A DNA stretch of 64,000 nucleotides, taken from Climacium dendroides. Taxonomy: Eukaryota; Streptophyta; Bryopsida; Hypnales; Climaciaceae. Made by a program: the position numbers and the translations under genes. Of this stretch, positions 33,015 through 46,259 are shown one piece after another; the first letter of the stretch is position 1, and each line of letters opens with the position of its first letter. The notes below the pieces were generated by a model. It did no database searches and was not told the DNA's origin. It was given only the letters and a program-made list of their open reading frames with translations. The DNA lies in the NCBI GenBank assembly GCA_950106755.1, contig OX467090.1, positions 14,073,489 through 14,137,488 of the forward strand. Reading direction: 5' to 3'.

Positions 33015-33744
33015 TTCTGCTAGAAACACCAGCGTCGATTTCTCTGAATGCTAGCTCACACAACCGAAACAGATATCTCAAAATTAATAAGCACTCGCTC
33101 TTTGAAGCTCCGCGCAGCAAAACTCGCAGGAGAACACAAACAAGAAGTTCGAAGCTTAGAAAACGCTGACAACTTCAGAGTTCGGAACTGCTCGCTTCTG
33201 CTGATGCAGCACAACTATAAAGCCATCTTTCTAAAATCTATGAAAATTAATTTTAGTTCGTAGAACTTCTTTTTCCCGTAGATACCACCGTCCTGTACTT
33301 CTGTGGGCCATTTGAAGAAGCATCTCCGAATCTACGTCCCTCGCATATGCTACCCGCAAGCATCTTCTGGGGATGCATTATGTCTCCTCGAGGACATCGT
33401 GCCGTGAATCTAGAAACTAGGAATCGTAGATTTGAGGGGAAGTAGTACTCCTTAGAATTTTTAAAAAGTTCGAGAAGACTGAGCTTGGATGAACAGAAAT
33501 TCAATTAAAGCACGTGTCGCGCTGCTACTGACTGACATTCGTTTGCAAGGCTGGAAAGGCTGACGCGTGTGGGGTAGGGGAACTGGTAGTCTAAAGTTAA
33601 CAGAGCCTGTTGACAGCCGGGCAGGTGGGATAAGAATAACGGCAATTACGAACGTGCTTTCAAATGGAGCTGGGCTATGGTAGTGGGCTGCTTTGAAAGC
33701 GGCCTTTAAGAGCTGATTGCATTTGGGGGAAGCTAAACTCCTTG

Positions 33745-33850
33745 AAACAATTTTCAGTCAATTTTCTTAGGAAGAAAAACAAAATTGGCATCTAACCCAA
33801 GTCGTTTCATGTTTTTTGGACCTTCGTGGAATTAGTTGTGAATTTTTGAA
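33745..33850 (-). repeat. Dispersed repeat family R1, copy 4 (inverted)
   Basis: Contains aattggcatctaacccaagt, catgttttttgga and ggaattagttgtgaattttt, the reverse complement of the family core seen at 25320. Confidence 0.8.
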
Positions 33851-34074
33851 GTTGAAACATGGTGGTCACTAAAAGCAACCCACCTCTTGAAATGTAATGT
33901 ACATTGTTGGTACATTGAAGAAAGAAAAATGTACCTCTGTGGTAGAGGTTGCTTTTAGAGAAGGGTAGTGATTTTGAATCAAGGAAGTGTTCATTTAAGC
34001 CCATTTTTTAGGTGTTGGGGAGCAAAAAATCTTGCCATACCATCTCTTTGAAAATATTTTTCAATAATTTTTTG

Positions 34075-34165
34075 TTGAAACAAAAATGGAATTGGAATCT
34101 TACCTAAGTTATTTCATATTTTTTGGACCTTAATTAGTTACAAATTTTTTATGTTTAAAGTGACT
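34075..34165 (-). repeat. Dispersed repeat family R1, copy 5 (inverted, diverged)
   Basis: Contains ttgttgaaacaaaaatgg, taagttatttcatatttttt and aattagttacaaatttttta, in the same order as copy 4, which lies about 330 bases upstream. The local blocks around the two inverted copies look like a tandem duplication. Confidence 0.7.
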
Positions 34166-34199
34166 CAACATTAAAGGCTTCTACCTCAAGAAGTATGTA

Positions 34200-37100
34200 T
34201 AACTATTTAAGGACCATCCTTATGCTAAGAGCATCTCCAATAGAGCACAATAAAATGAGCATGCCAATGTGATTCTGGTGTGTATTTTTTGTTAAATAAA
34301 TCCCACTTGATTTTTAAGCCCCCACCAAAAATGGTTTGGAGGTGTGAAAATCCACAATCCCTAAAGCGCAAAGTTAAGAAAGCTCCAACATGGCTAACTT
34401 GTTTGGTTCTATTCACATTGCCATTTCCTAGCCACGACATGGATAATAAATACAAAGACTTGCACAACCAATGTAGTGGCTTGCACTGGGGTCTAACCAC
34501 ATTTTGCTTTCAATAACAAGATCGAACCATTAACTTTTTTTTAATAGAGTAGTGCAAGTCAATTGCAAAAGACATTGCAACTTGAAGTGTTGGGGTAGAT
34601 TTTTCAAATGGCTTGCTTTGAAAATCAAGGAAGGTTGTAGTTGGTGGGACTCCTAGCTTTCATACTTGCCAAACCAGTTGCTAGGGTAGTATCGCTTACC
34701 CTAGTGGAGATGCTTTAAGAAAATTGGATAGATCCTTTATTCCATGTGAAACTTATGAATAGATTAAGGACAAGGACAAACTTTTAAAATAAAATGAGAC
34801 AAACATGTTTCCACTTACCATCCATGAATATGAAGACTCTCTTCTTCATCCAATTTCTAAAAACAAAAACAATTTTCTTTCTCTGTATCCATCCTTGGTG
34901 AAAGCACTCATTGCTCTTTGTTCTTATATCCTTCCCTCTTTGAGTCCCAAAGTTTGGGGAATGTAGATACATGGCACTTAAGGTAAAATAAATTTTGACT
35001 TAAAAAGAGTTCGGATATAATATCTTCAATTTTATAAAGTTTTCTTTTATCTATCTCAACATAAAATCATCTTGTATTTTTCCCATAAATCATCAAGGAT
35101 TGAATGAACTTCATCCTCTTCATGCAACTCAAATAGCCAGCTTTTGAACACATTTACAATCCATCATAAGGATGCTCACTCTTTTAGGGGCAAGGACCAA
35201 ACTTTCAAACGAATGCAAACACATCCTAAGGATACACAAATGTGTTTTCTCATCCATTATTTTTTTAAATCATTCTTGTGTTAGCATTTTAACATTTGTA
35301 CAATAAAAATTTATTTCGGGGGGTATTAGCGAGGATATTGGCAAAAAAAGTAAAAAATCAAGTGAATCCAACTTATGTAGTGTATTTTAATATTTGAGGT
35401 TGTGTTACCTTTATTTTATATAATCCTCTAAAATGAAGGTTATTTTGCTATCCATAATTTTTTATAATTTTTTCAAATAATTTGAAGATAAAACTATATT
35501 ATTTATTAATATTAGATAATTTATTTTTGCAAGTCAGGTGCACTTTGATAGCCATGCTTCTTTTCCTACAACGCATATACATAGAACTTTTATGGCACTT
35601 AGACCCACCATTGTCATCCAAAATATCTTCAAATTTCCAAAAAGTAGAGTTGTAGTGAATGCAACAAGGCAAGAAAACAAAATTAATTACCTTGTCTACC
35701 ACCTAACATTTGAATATTACATTAAATATTGAAAACCATATATAGTATAGTGCATACAAAAATACCCAAGTTCTAGTACTTATGAAACATAGAATTCAAG
35801 TGCAACACTAATGATCTTGTGGCACATATATTAGATGAATAGTCCATTCAAGAGAAAATCAATGTATAAGAAGCGTCTAGATACAAATAACAACATGCCA
35901 TCCACGTCTAGAAAAAGGAGGATCCCATGATAAAACTATGCATCATCCAAAAATATGTATCCTACTAACAATTATATATAAATCCTTCAAGAGTATGAGG
36001 TAATCCCTTATAGTAAAACTTTTTTTTAAATGTTTGATATATTTCATAAGGTCATATTCATTATAATGCAAAATACATGAATATGACTATCTAATCCTAC
36101 AACTAATAAAATTGTAATAATCGAATTGAAATGAGTTTCACAATCCTATATTTGTCTCTACAAGGATAACCTATCTGATACCTCCTCTAGTAAATCTCCA
36201 AAGATATAACGAGTCAAGATTGAAAGGATCCTTATTCATAATAACACATCTCTTTTAACTTCTACTTCTTTTCTCAATGTTCTTCATATGATTTGGAGGA
36301 TTTATGTTGCGATATCACGTCACATTATGATGCATTAGAATTGGACAAAGATTGGATGTAAATGCTTGTCTCATAAACATTAATGCATATCATAGATGTA
36401 GATGCAAGTTCGAGTGCAAAGGTAGGCACAAATGCAATTTAAACTAAAGTTGTCTATCTTCAATCAATCATCACTTTAGATATTATTGGTAATATAAGAT
36501 CACTAATTTCTACTTATCCAAGGACTATCATCTATCTTGTCTTGAGATTTTGTTCTTACACATCTTAAAAAGTTTTGTTCTATCTTGAGCCCAACACATT
36601 TGTAATAGTCATCCATAAAAACTTCAAAATTTAATATCTTTTGTCCCATGAATTGTAGTGATTGAAAATTTGTCTTATAGTCATTTCCTTGCAAATACCT
36701 CTCTAATGATACAAACTATTGACCAATCATCTATTTTTCTATTATATCCAAAAAAAACTTTGAAACTGAATTTTATTTGCTTCATAAATCAGAAAGGTTT
36801 GAAACAAGGTTTGTACATGCATCCTTGCCAAAGTCTTTTTGATGGTATGAAGAATGCTTTATTGGCTAGACAGTTTAGGAGATCCTAACAAATGTCACAA
36901 ACAAAACAAACAAGAGAAACAAAGCATAATAAACATTTGTCTTAACAAAATAGATAAATGCTATTTCAAAGTATAAAAGTTAAAATAAAAATAATAATTA
37001 AAGTTGAAATAAAAACAATGTCAAAGTTAACACAAAGTCAAGTATATAAGCAAAAAATAAAAGCAAAAAGATACAAAATAAAGATTTATAGAAAGGAAAT

Positions 37101-38600
37101 TAAAATCTAAAACATCTTTAAAAATTCAGCTAAAATTAATAATTTTAGTCCAATCAATGCAATACTTGCCATGGATGAAAATCTAAAAACTTTTAGGATT
37201 CCAACTACATAGTTGGAATTGCAAATAGAGTGTATGTCAACCCTAAACCTTGAACCCAAACAATAAACCTACAATCCTAAATTGTATTTGTTCTAAAGTT
37301 TTATTGCCTTGTGTTGATGACATTAAAATAGCATATAAATTTGAAAATTCTAGCATTTCAATATTTTACAACATCAAGTCAAAATTTAAATCAACATCTA
37401 AGCTATGAAAATCTTTAGTATGATAAAGTAGCTAAAAGCTTGAGGCTTTGCAATGAGTGACAATTTATTGGAGAATTTTCTAGAATACACTTTATCAATA
37501 TTGTTTTAGATTTTCAAATCAACCATGATGTTTTAATCTTGAAATTTAGAAGACTTGGACTATTATTTGATTTGCAAGTTGAAATTTTGATTCATTAACA
37601 ATTTTTATACTCTTTAAAAATCATAATGTCAACAATATATTTACCTTTATTAAAATAAATAATATCAAAATTGAATATAATTTTATTTTAAATTAGTTAT
37701 TTGGATGGTTTTGGTACCAAGGGAGTTTTGCAATGAGAATCTTTACTATTAGAATTTGGCACAAAATATTAAGTAGAAGCAATTTGCTAAAAAACAGAAA
37801 AAATTAATGCAAGAGAATTTTTTTTAATTATATATTTGAAAATTTAAAAAAATTAGACGATAACTATTCAAAAGTAAGTAATAATTTCTGTAAGTAATAG
37901 TTTTCTATAAGCAATAATTAATTCAAATAATAATTAAATTTTATTATGAAGTATTTGAAGTATTTTTTTTATTTTGAATATATAAATTGTAGAGATATTA
38001 TATTTTCAAATTATAATTTGATTTGTTTTAGATTTAACTTCATTTAGAAGGTAAATAAATCATTTATTGGCCAAATTATGAAGAAAATATCATTAAATCC
38101 ATTTTTGAAATTTTTCACTTACTTTCATATAAAATAAAATATATAATGTGTGTTATATTGAAATCATGTTTTATATAGTTACATTCCATTGAATTTTTGA
38201 CATTCTTCCATTTTTGTTTTGTATTAACCTTACAACTTCTATACAAAAATCAAATATGATAACATATTTTCATGTTGTTTAAATTTTATAAGATTTAGTG
38301 ACTTCAAAGTGTGGTATGATTATTCTAAATTTAAATCATCGAACCTCAATTTCACATAATTTTTTTATACTAGTATATAATTACTAATGTGTTATAAGAT
38401 TTGTAGATTGTACTAATGATATAATAAAATATAAAAAATTGCATTCATATGTTTTTTTGAAAATTGATTGTTTTATTTGATTTTCTTCTATTTTATTTTG
38501 ATTATGATTCATGATTCTTTTATTTTCATGAAAGCAATATCTCATAAATTTACATTAAACACGAAGATTCTAAAATCATATTATTACTATCATTATTTAT
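34200..38600. other. AT-rich gene desert
   Basis: More than 4 kb of very AT-rich DNA with only short chance frames. No protein family, RNA gene or tandem array was recognised. Confidence 0.5.
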
Positions 38601-38650
38601 GTATAGTTTTTAATGTAAAAAATTATTGCTAATGGAAGTTTAGAATTGAA

Positions 38651-39100
38651 ATGGCAAAAGAACCAAGTACCATTTTTGTTCCTAGTTCAAGTTCAGATAA
38701 CAAAGTTGATATATATATTGGTATAGAAGCATTAGCTAAATTTGAATCTTTAATTGAAAATTTCAATTTTCCAAAAGGAATATTTCCACTAATTAATGTA
38801 GAAGAATTTGGTATTGATCAAAAGATAAATTCTTGGTGGTTGAAACTCAAAGAAAGATGTGAACATGAGTTTCAAGGTGCAAAGCAAATAGTTATATACA
38901 TGAAAAATGTATCTGGAAAAATTCAAAAGGGCAAACTATTTGATATAAAAGGATTAAAGATTAAACGCATAGAAAATAAAGAATTGTTTCTTCCTTTGTT
39001 TGCTAAAGAAATTTTCTTAGATGATCCTCCTTCAGATAAAATTCATTTTAAAAATGCGCAAGGAATTATAGAATCATTTCCAACAAAAGCATTTGTTTGA
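38651..39100 (+). CDS. DUF538 family protein (single exon)
   Basis: An intact ATG-to-TGA frame of 149 residues, close to the usual DUF538 length. DUF538 proteins are plant-specific; a lipid-binding or BPI-like fold and stress response have been suggested, but the biochemical role is not settled. Family landmarks: FNFPKGIFPLINVEEFGID (residues about 37-55), WWLKLKERCEHEF (59-71), an IKGLKIKRI core, then EIFLDDPPSDKIHFKNAQGI (118-137) and the end SFPTKAFV. No signal peptide is evident, whereas many family members have one. Codons are strongly A/T-ending, matching the surrounding DNA. It stands alone, with no other gene within several kb on either side. A TATA-like tgtatagttttta lies about 50 bases upstream. 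Confidence 0.9.
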   Translation: MAKEPSTIFVPSSSSDNKVDIYIGIEALAKFESLIENFNFPKGIFPLINVEEFGIDQKINSWWLKLKERCEHEFQGAKQIVIYMKNVSGKIQKGKLFDIKGLKIKRIENKELFLPLFAKEIFLDDPPSDKIHFKNAQGIIESFPTKAFV

Positions 39101-42100
39101 TTTTTAAAAACTATATTTATTTTATACCTTTTCAAGAGTATTGATTTTCATCACATTAAAATATGACAAATAAAATCTAATAGAAGTACATAGAAGGTAC
39201 ATTAGACAATTAGTCTAAGCACATGTAGTGTATATATTTAAATCATTATTGCAAGAATGAATAAAAATTTCAGTTTTCATTTGATATTGCATCAAAATAA
39301 GGTTATTATCAATATTGGACGTTATAAAAATTCTTTGATACCTTTTATATATCCAATTTAGTTTACAAAATATAGTATATGAATTTTTCATTTGAATGTT
39401 ATTATGAAAAGGATGAAATTTCAAATCAAAGTAAATTAAATATTTGCATTAGTGGTTCTAAATGATTATGTCAATACAAAATATTTGCATTTGTTGATGT
39501 CTTTGAAACACAAATATTTTTTGAAAAATCTAAATTCATATTGAATAGTAAAAAATATGTTTTTGAAATATGCATCCAAATAAAAAATATAGGCATATTT
39601 TTGTCTACAATTATTTATTTTTTAAATATTAGAATTGGAATGACTCTAGTATAATTAATAATCTATAAGATTGTAGTCATGTCAAATTATGGTAGGTGAA
39701 TCCCTAATCATTTAGATAACAATTATTCTTTGCATCACTAAATGAAGAATAAAACTATCTTTAATGCAACCAATCATTTATACTAAATAAATTAGCATAT
39801 TATGCTCTAGTTTATATTTAGGGTTTCAAAATTAAAGTAAATCTATAGAGATACAAACAATATGTATTTTATAATAATTATTTATTTAATCATAAAATAT
39901 TAAGAATTAATTTATTTGACCTCAATTTTACAATGAATCTAAACAATAACAATCCAATTTGATTTTGAAGTTCAAAAATTTAATATTATTATTTGATCTA
40001 CTACTTTGTACTATCATTGAAACCTATATTGTGGTTTAGTTTTTTTAAGTGCGCAAAACTATAAAAAAGTGATTTTGCCAAATTATTATATTTTATTTTA
40101 CTAACAATCTCAAACACTAGTACTTAGTACTAAAACCATTGTTCTTCCAACATGATTATTTTGAAATAAAAAATCAATTTTAGAAGAAATTTTGAAATTT
40201 TTGCTTAGATTTTGATTTGAATGTACACATTTTGGATAAATAAATAGATTTTCACCTACATTTTGTACATCGGGATGGTCTTCTAGTAGACTTATAGCTA
40301 TTGTTTTGAAGTAATTCTAAAAATAATCAATTGTGTATTATTTGGAAGTTCACAAAGTGAACTTGCCAAGCCTTTCACTATTTTGATGTTTTGCTACTTG
40401 TAACTAGTTGTGCATTCATGAATTGTTTTCCAAGCTCAAACGACTGAGATGAGTCACATATGACAACAAGGTAAACTTTTGTGTTTGAATTCTACGCATA
40501 AAGTTTGAAAATTGTGGTGAATGAATTGAAGAACGCAAAAAGCACAAGCAACTTGTTACAATCTTACGCACAAACTTAGCAAGCAATGAGTTCAAATTCA
40601 TACGATTCACTAAAATGCACTCTCATTGCCTTGTCTCTACAATAGATGGTGTGGAATATTGTACATCTAACAATACTTCATCAATAGCTAAGTGGACAAG
40701 TAAAGACTATATGATGAACAAAGTGTAGGAGGGAAAAGCAGTGGGTATGAAGGCTACTAATGTTATGTACTTCAGATGCTTTTGTCTAAGGTCAAATAAC
40801 CGGTCCAAAGCTTGAGAATCTTTTGAGATTTTACTAGATTATTATCCCTTAACAGATGGGCCTGTGACCGTGGAAATCATCCCTTTTGGCATCGTGTGAA
40901 TAGTTGATTTTTAAAAAATCCTAAAGTACTCATTGGAAGTCAAACTACCATACAAGACCTTTCTTTTTCATGCAAAATTCTGAAGATGAATGGTTGCACT
41001 TCTGTCCTACACCCAAAGATTCTTTGTCATTCATTGACCAAAAAATGGCCACAATGTTGTTTATGGATTACACATGTTAAAAGATGTGTAAAAACTCCAT
41101 TGTCATGGATAATGCAATATATGTTTGTATTCTTAATATATGAGCCCATTGACATGAACACCCAAAGTTTGTCCATGATTTCTCTTGGGGATTTGACATG
41201 TTTGTTTTTTTCACTTGAACAATTGGAGTAGGAGGCAAGCTCTCAAGCATGATACTTGTAGTCAAGATTGAAACTTATCTACATACAAAGATTCCCCTTA
41301 TGAGCAGGTTTGTAAACCTTTCTCAAATACTGATTTGGCATTTGAAAGGAGGTTTTAATGTACCATAGAATGTGACATTTGAATATCGTATGCAAAAGTT
41401 ATGAAGGAAGAAAGTTTAGGTTCTAAAATAATGTTTTCCACATATTTAGCTAAAGTAAACCGGCCATTCACCACACATTCAAGAACCACACAATAACTGT
41501 TGCTAATTACCTCAAAACAACCACATGATTCAACTACCAATTCAATTGTAATGGGAACAAAATTTTGTATCACTGCCCAATGATTACACACTATGTAGTG
41601 AAAAGGGGTGCAAGGAATTTTTGACTAGTGTTTAAGTGCATCACTTTTAAATTGCAATAAAATTTGCAGGAAGAAATCTTTTTGCATTTTGTTTTTTTAA
41701 CATGAATCTTAACATAATATTTAATATGCATGCCACATTTCAAAACATGCAAGTCTCTATATTTATGTGGAAAAGGATTTGAATTTTGTATGTGTAGTGA
41801 TTGGCAAGTTTAATATACATAATTGATTTGGGAGATGTATATAGAGTGAAGATAGTAGTTTATTTTATTTTGAATTTGAATTTTTATACTATTTTCTAAA
41901 ATCAAACATTAAAGTGTCCATTTTCTTGGTATTTTCGATCATTTTTTTTGTACATTACTTTTAAAGATAAATTTTTCTAGGTTTGCGTTTTTAGAAATAT
42001 ATTATTTTCAATGCTTTATAAATTAATAAATTATCCATATTTTCTTTTATTTTAAAATAATTATTTCAAAAGTCACAATATTCATTGAAATAAGCTACTT

Positions 42101-42829
42101 AAAGCCAAAAATAGCAAATATTTCTTGCAATGACCCTTTGCATGAAGGATTGCTAGATGAAGATTTGACAAGAGCTTGAATGAAAACTACTTTTGTCTAT
42201 AGGTTCCTATTCATTCAAGTATTCAACCAAGCTTTGGATGATGTAGACTTTAGAAGTATGATGTGGACATTCAAAGTATGACATGGATGACATGAAGTCG
42301 TAGAGAAGTTATAAGATAAATAATTGCTTGTCAAAAATGATAAATTGATAAAGTCCTAAGGTTCTAGGTGGCTTTCAATCGCGTGATTGTTGCCAATTTG
42401 AAGTTCTCAATGGAACTAATTTTGCCTCTCCCACTTTGAAGAGTTTGAAGAGGAGGAAACCCTAGTGGGTGATGGCAAAAAACACTTGCGCTATTTTGTG
42501 TCACACCATTCATGTTGATTTGTCTTTTTGCCATAACTTTTGAATTTTGGCTCTAAATGAATCAAGATTTGGAGGTAAGGTATTATTATAAATCTTATCT
42601 ATTTTTTTTAATTCTCAAAAAAAAATTATTGTCCGAAAATAGCCCCCAATTTTAAGCTATGTTTGCTAATTTGGTGGATTTTAGTACTATTTAGTACTAA
42701 AAAAATGAATTTCAAGGTGAAATTTAGAAGGGATGATCTTTTGATATACTTGTATTTATTGTCTTAAAAAATTCTAAAAATAGTTAATTTAATGGTGTGT
42801 ACAAGTCCCGGTACAAGTCCACAAAGAGA
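39101..42829. other. AT-rich gene desert
   Basis: No gene was recognised. A block near 40280-40365 (ggatggtcttctag... aattctaaaaataatcaa) has a diverged echo at 42730-42800 (ggatgatcttttga... aattctaaaaatagttaa). An older dispersed repeat is therefore present. Confidence 0.45.
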
Positions 42830-42838
42830 ACTTCTTTT

Positions 42839-43421
42839 CACGGGGGGTGCACTACAAAGGAAGTTCATGGGTGAGGAGCAACCAAACCCTAACTAACCAT
42901 TTTTACTTTTCCTAATTACTTTCTAATAAACTATAATTTCAACCTACAATTTTGAGCCTTGTTTAACAATGTCTATAGGTTTCTATTGCCAAAAATTTCA
43001 ATCCTAAATAACATGTGATATATTGTTTGGAAAGGATTGAAAAATGAACTAAAATGATATGTTTTTCAACTAAATTATTTATAGAGATCACATGAAGATG
43101 ACTATTGTATCAATATTCAACCAAAATAAACTTTCAGTAGAAAGCTATTAAATAGAATTTTTTTTTTATCATTTTTCAATTTTTTTTCTTATATAATATA
43201 GAGGTGTAAAAGTTATTTTTAGCTTTATAGTATATCTTTTTTCTTCTAAAATTTGTAACTAATTATTATTAACATAAAAAAATACCAATGATTTAGAACA
43301 TAAAATTTCAAAGTGGGAAAATCTATTCATTTTTTTTTTAAATAAAATTTTAGGATATAATATAGGGGGGTCAAAATTTGGTCACTCCTCACCCATGAAC
43401 TTCCTTTGTAGTGCACCCCGG
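42839..43421. mobile_element. MULE-type MITE with 9-bp target duplication
   Basis: Inverted ends: ggtgcactacaaaggaagtt, then catgggtgaggag on the left, match exactly the reverse complement of 43385-43416. A weaker match continues about 10 bases inward, so the inverted repeat is about 50 bases. The element is 583 bases. It is flanked by acttctttt at 42830-42838 and at 43422-43430, a perfect 9-base target duplication typical of Mutator-like elements. There is no coding capacity. Its interior is related to the element at 47890-48451. Confidence 0.88.
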
Positions 43422-43430
43422 ACTTCTTTT

Positions 43431-45100
43431 TGCTTGCATTTTAAAATATTATTTTGGCACTTTTTCGTGAATGATTATCTTCATAGAATTTTTACAAATG
43501 ACCAATTTGTATTTCTATTTTTAATTTCTATTTTCTATTTTTCATTTACAAATTAAAAACATCTAAATATCTTTGTTCTTTAAATTTGGCACTTTTCTAT
43601 TTTTTCTAGTTTGCAAACTTTGCTTGGTTAATTTCTCTTTTCTTGCATCAACTTGCTTTCTTTGCCAACAATTTGAACTTTCACTCTTTTTTGCCTTCTT
43701 GCCTTCGTACTCTACAAAAGATAATTTTTAATAGCGTTGTTGCATTGCAAATGTGTGCATTATGAAAAAATATATATATTTATATGTTATTTCAATGGTT
43801 TTTGATTGTAATAATACAAAGAAAAATATGACATCACTTAAAGTGGCTTCAACGTGACACCTTGTCAATGATGTGTACTAGGCCAACTATTAGAAAATAG
43901 TCAAAGAACCATTGAAGAGACTCATTAATTTAAAGTATTCATTTTGAATTGTAGAATTTGAGTGTTCTTGGGTTTTAGTATGTCAAACTAGAAGAGTTTT
44001 TTTGGAGTCTCAAGATGTAGATGAAGTGATGCTTCTCTTGGATCCTATATTTTTTACTTCCACTAGATAACCATTTGATCCTAGTTCTTTTATTTCCATA
44101 CTTGGAGATATTTCCAAATTTTATTTTTTCACCTAGGGGATATGCATAGAATTATGGGGAGAAATGGGATGGACAATGGCATGTTATGGGTTGAAATCCA
44201 CTTGCTTAGGTGGATGAGGTAGAGGATGAGGTACTCAAAGATGGTCGATTCAAGAAGATTTCATTTCTTTTAACATTTCTTTGAAGAAAAATAAAAGAAG
44301 GCTAGATGACAAATCAAGCATTGACATGGATGTTTTGCCAAAATTTGAAACTCTATTATCTTTGATTTCTACAACCACAGAATGGAATTATATATTGCAA
44401 CAAAGGTAAATTTGGAATCAAAGGCTAGATTTGATGTTGCAATTGTTGGCTTATTGCAACAAAGTTTAATATAGTAACAAAGGAAAATGGTTTCTTAGAT
44501 GAGTGTGTTCTCATCCATTCCTAGGTACACTTGTACACCCATCCATTAAAGACTTAAAGATATTAAAAAATTACTATCAATATTGAATAAATAATTGAGA
44601 TTATGTATATTATTTCTTCATAATTATAGAACATTCTTACTTTTATATATTGATATATTAAATGATTTTTTTCAAAGCTTCTTCAATAAATATCAATTAG
44701 ATGAAGTACAACTCTTACCACATTCATCATCCATTTAATCAAGGTTGAATGCATAGGGATAAAAATTGAAGGACACAACCTAATTTGACTATTTAGTGTA
44801 TATGAATCCTCAATCCCTAACCAATAATGATGACCCATTCTCATTCAAATTAGTAATTTCTAAGCTATTAATATTGATCCATCTCATTCAATTCCATGTT
44901 AAATATTGTGCTACTTCGTATCTACTTTTTATTGTATGATTGTGAATTTCTTCTAAGTTACAACAACAATGTCAAGGCACGTTGAGATAGCCAAGCACAT
45001 TGTGGTGTTAATTGCTTGTGTCATTGCTTCAACTAAGGTAAATTTGCCTATAACAAGTAGATTGAGTGGTTTGTTATGTTGCCATTAATAAAAAAAGATT
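43431..45100. other. AT-rich DNA without recognisable genes
   Basis: No gene, RNA or array was recognised. Confidence 0.4.
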
Positions 45101-45124
45101 TAGATTTTTCCTATACAAAGACAA

Positions 45125-45475
45125 ATGTGAGAAATGAAGGAAGCAATTGACATTTCATTTTTTGGACAAAGTATGAATTTGTTATGAATTTTTGAAATGT
45201 ATTGTCCATTTGGTCCAAAAGAGTCTTTAGACTACTCAAATCAGCAAAAAGTGTTTCCATCATGATTGTCATCTTACCACCTAAAGCAATCACAATATTT
45301 TCTAACATGGCTATAAGATTTCCTAGGATGGCCATGACATGAAGGAATAAAAAAATAACTTTTTATAATGAGTTTACACTAAAAAGGTGTAAGTGTCCTA
45401 TGATAGTCACTAATAACTCCATGACCATCTCCCAAGGCATGAATTATAGCCACAAATCAATCTAATGTAGTTCTA
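45125..45475. repeat. Dispersed repeat family R2, copy 1
   Basis: Shares with 59245-59545, in the same order, gacaaagtatgaatttgtta, ccaaaagagtct, catcttac(c/t)acctaa, caatattttct, and a later tcactaataactcc-like and ggcatgaattatagcc-like block. Only the plus-strand order is diagnostic. The open frame on the minus strand (45111-45335) is not conserved between copies and is not called. Confidence 0.75.
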
Positions 45476-45983
45476 ACCCATTTATTTAAAAATATCTACC
45501 ATAGGTTGATATAAGACTCTAATGGGTAGTTCCCTAGGTGCCTGTCATAGGTGTTTTGTCTATCATAAGTAAGTTTATCTTATTTATTCTTCAATTTATT
45601 CTAAAAAGATGCTAAAATGCTTTAAGAAAGAATTAAATACTAAGATTTGGGAGCTTCTTGATTGAATGATATGCAACATGATATTAAAGAGATGAGCCTT
45701 GAAATAAAAGAAGTGAAGCTTCTCTCCACAACTCTGAATAAGAGGCTCTATGAGAGCATCACTGTAGTAAACAAGAGCATCATGGTAGTATATGAGAAAT
45801 CCAATGAGACCTTTGTTGTAGTAAGTGAAAACATCATAGAAGTATGTAAAAAGCTAGTGAGAGCATTGGCACAAAAGTAAGTCAAAAGACGAGAGGTTGA
45901 CATGTTTTGTTTCTTTGTAGAGACCATGGCTTGATGGATGACATGTTGTATTCAGCACTTGAAGTAATTGAAGATATAGATGT

Positions 45984-46259
45984 CATCACAAAGTTTAAAC
46001 CCTATGGTTTGTCAACAATTATCATGTGGTTATCGTTGTTTCATGAGTTCGCACGTTAGTTACAATTTATCACATCATTACTATGCATTACTTCGCATTG
46101 TTACAATGCAGTTGCAAATAATGCATTGTAATGATGCGATAACGATGCAAAGTAATGCATTATAATGATGCACTAAATTGTAATTAACGTGCAAACCCAT
46201 AAAATAATGATGACCACATGATAATTGTTGACAAACTGTAGGGTCTAAACTTTGTGATG
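45984..46259. mobile_element. Foldback element or long hairpin, 276 bp
   Basis: The left arm starts catcacaaagtttaaaccct and the right arm ends agggtctaaactttgtgatg. The arms are about 135 bases each, with scattered mismatches, and share tttgtcaacaattatcatgt and ttgcaaataatgcattg-type words up to the centre near 46115. There is almost no loop. No clear target duplication was found. Transcription would give a long double-stranded stem, so it could be a foldback MITE or a small-RNA source. Confidence 0.85.

Noticed and set aside
36503..36888. Possible reverse-transcriptase fragment
   Set aside because: Neither strand shows a recognisable catalytic or adjacent motif. The resemblance was too weak.
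45662..45880. Short coiled-coil-like frame of 72 residues
   Set aside because: Lys/Glu/Val-rich but no homologue, splice context or conservation could be seen. Likely chance in A-rich DNA.
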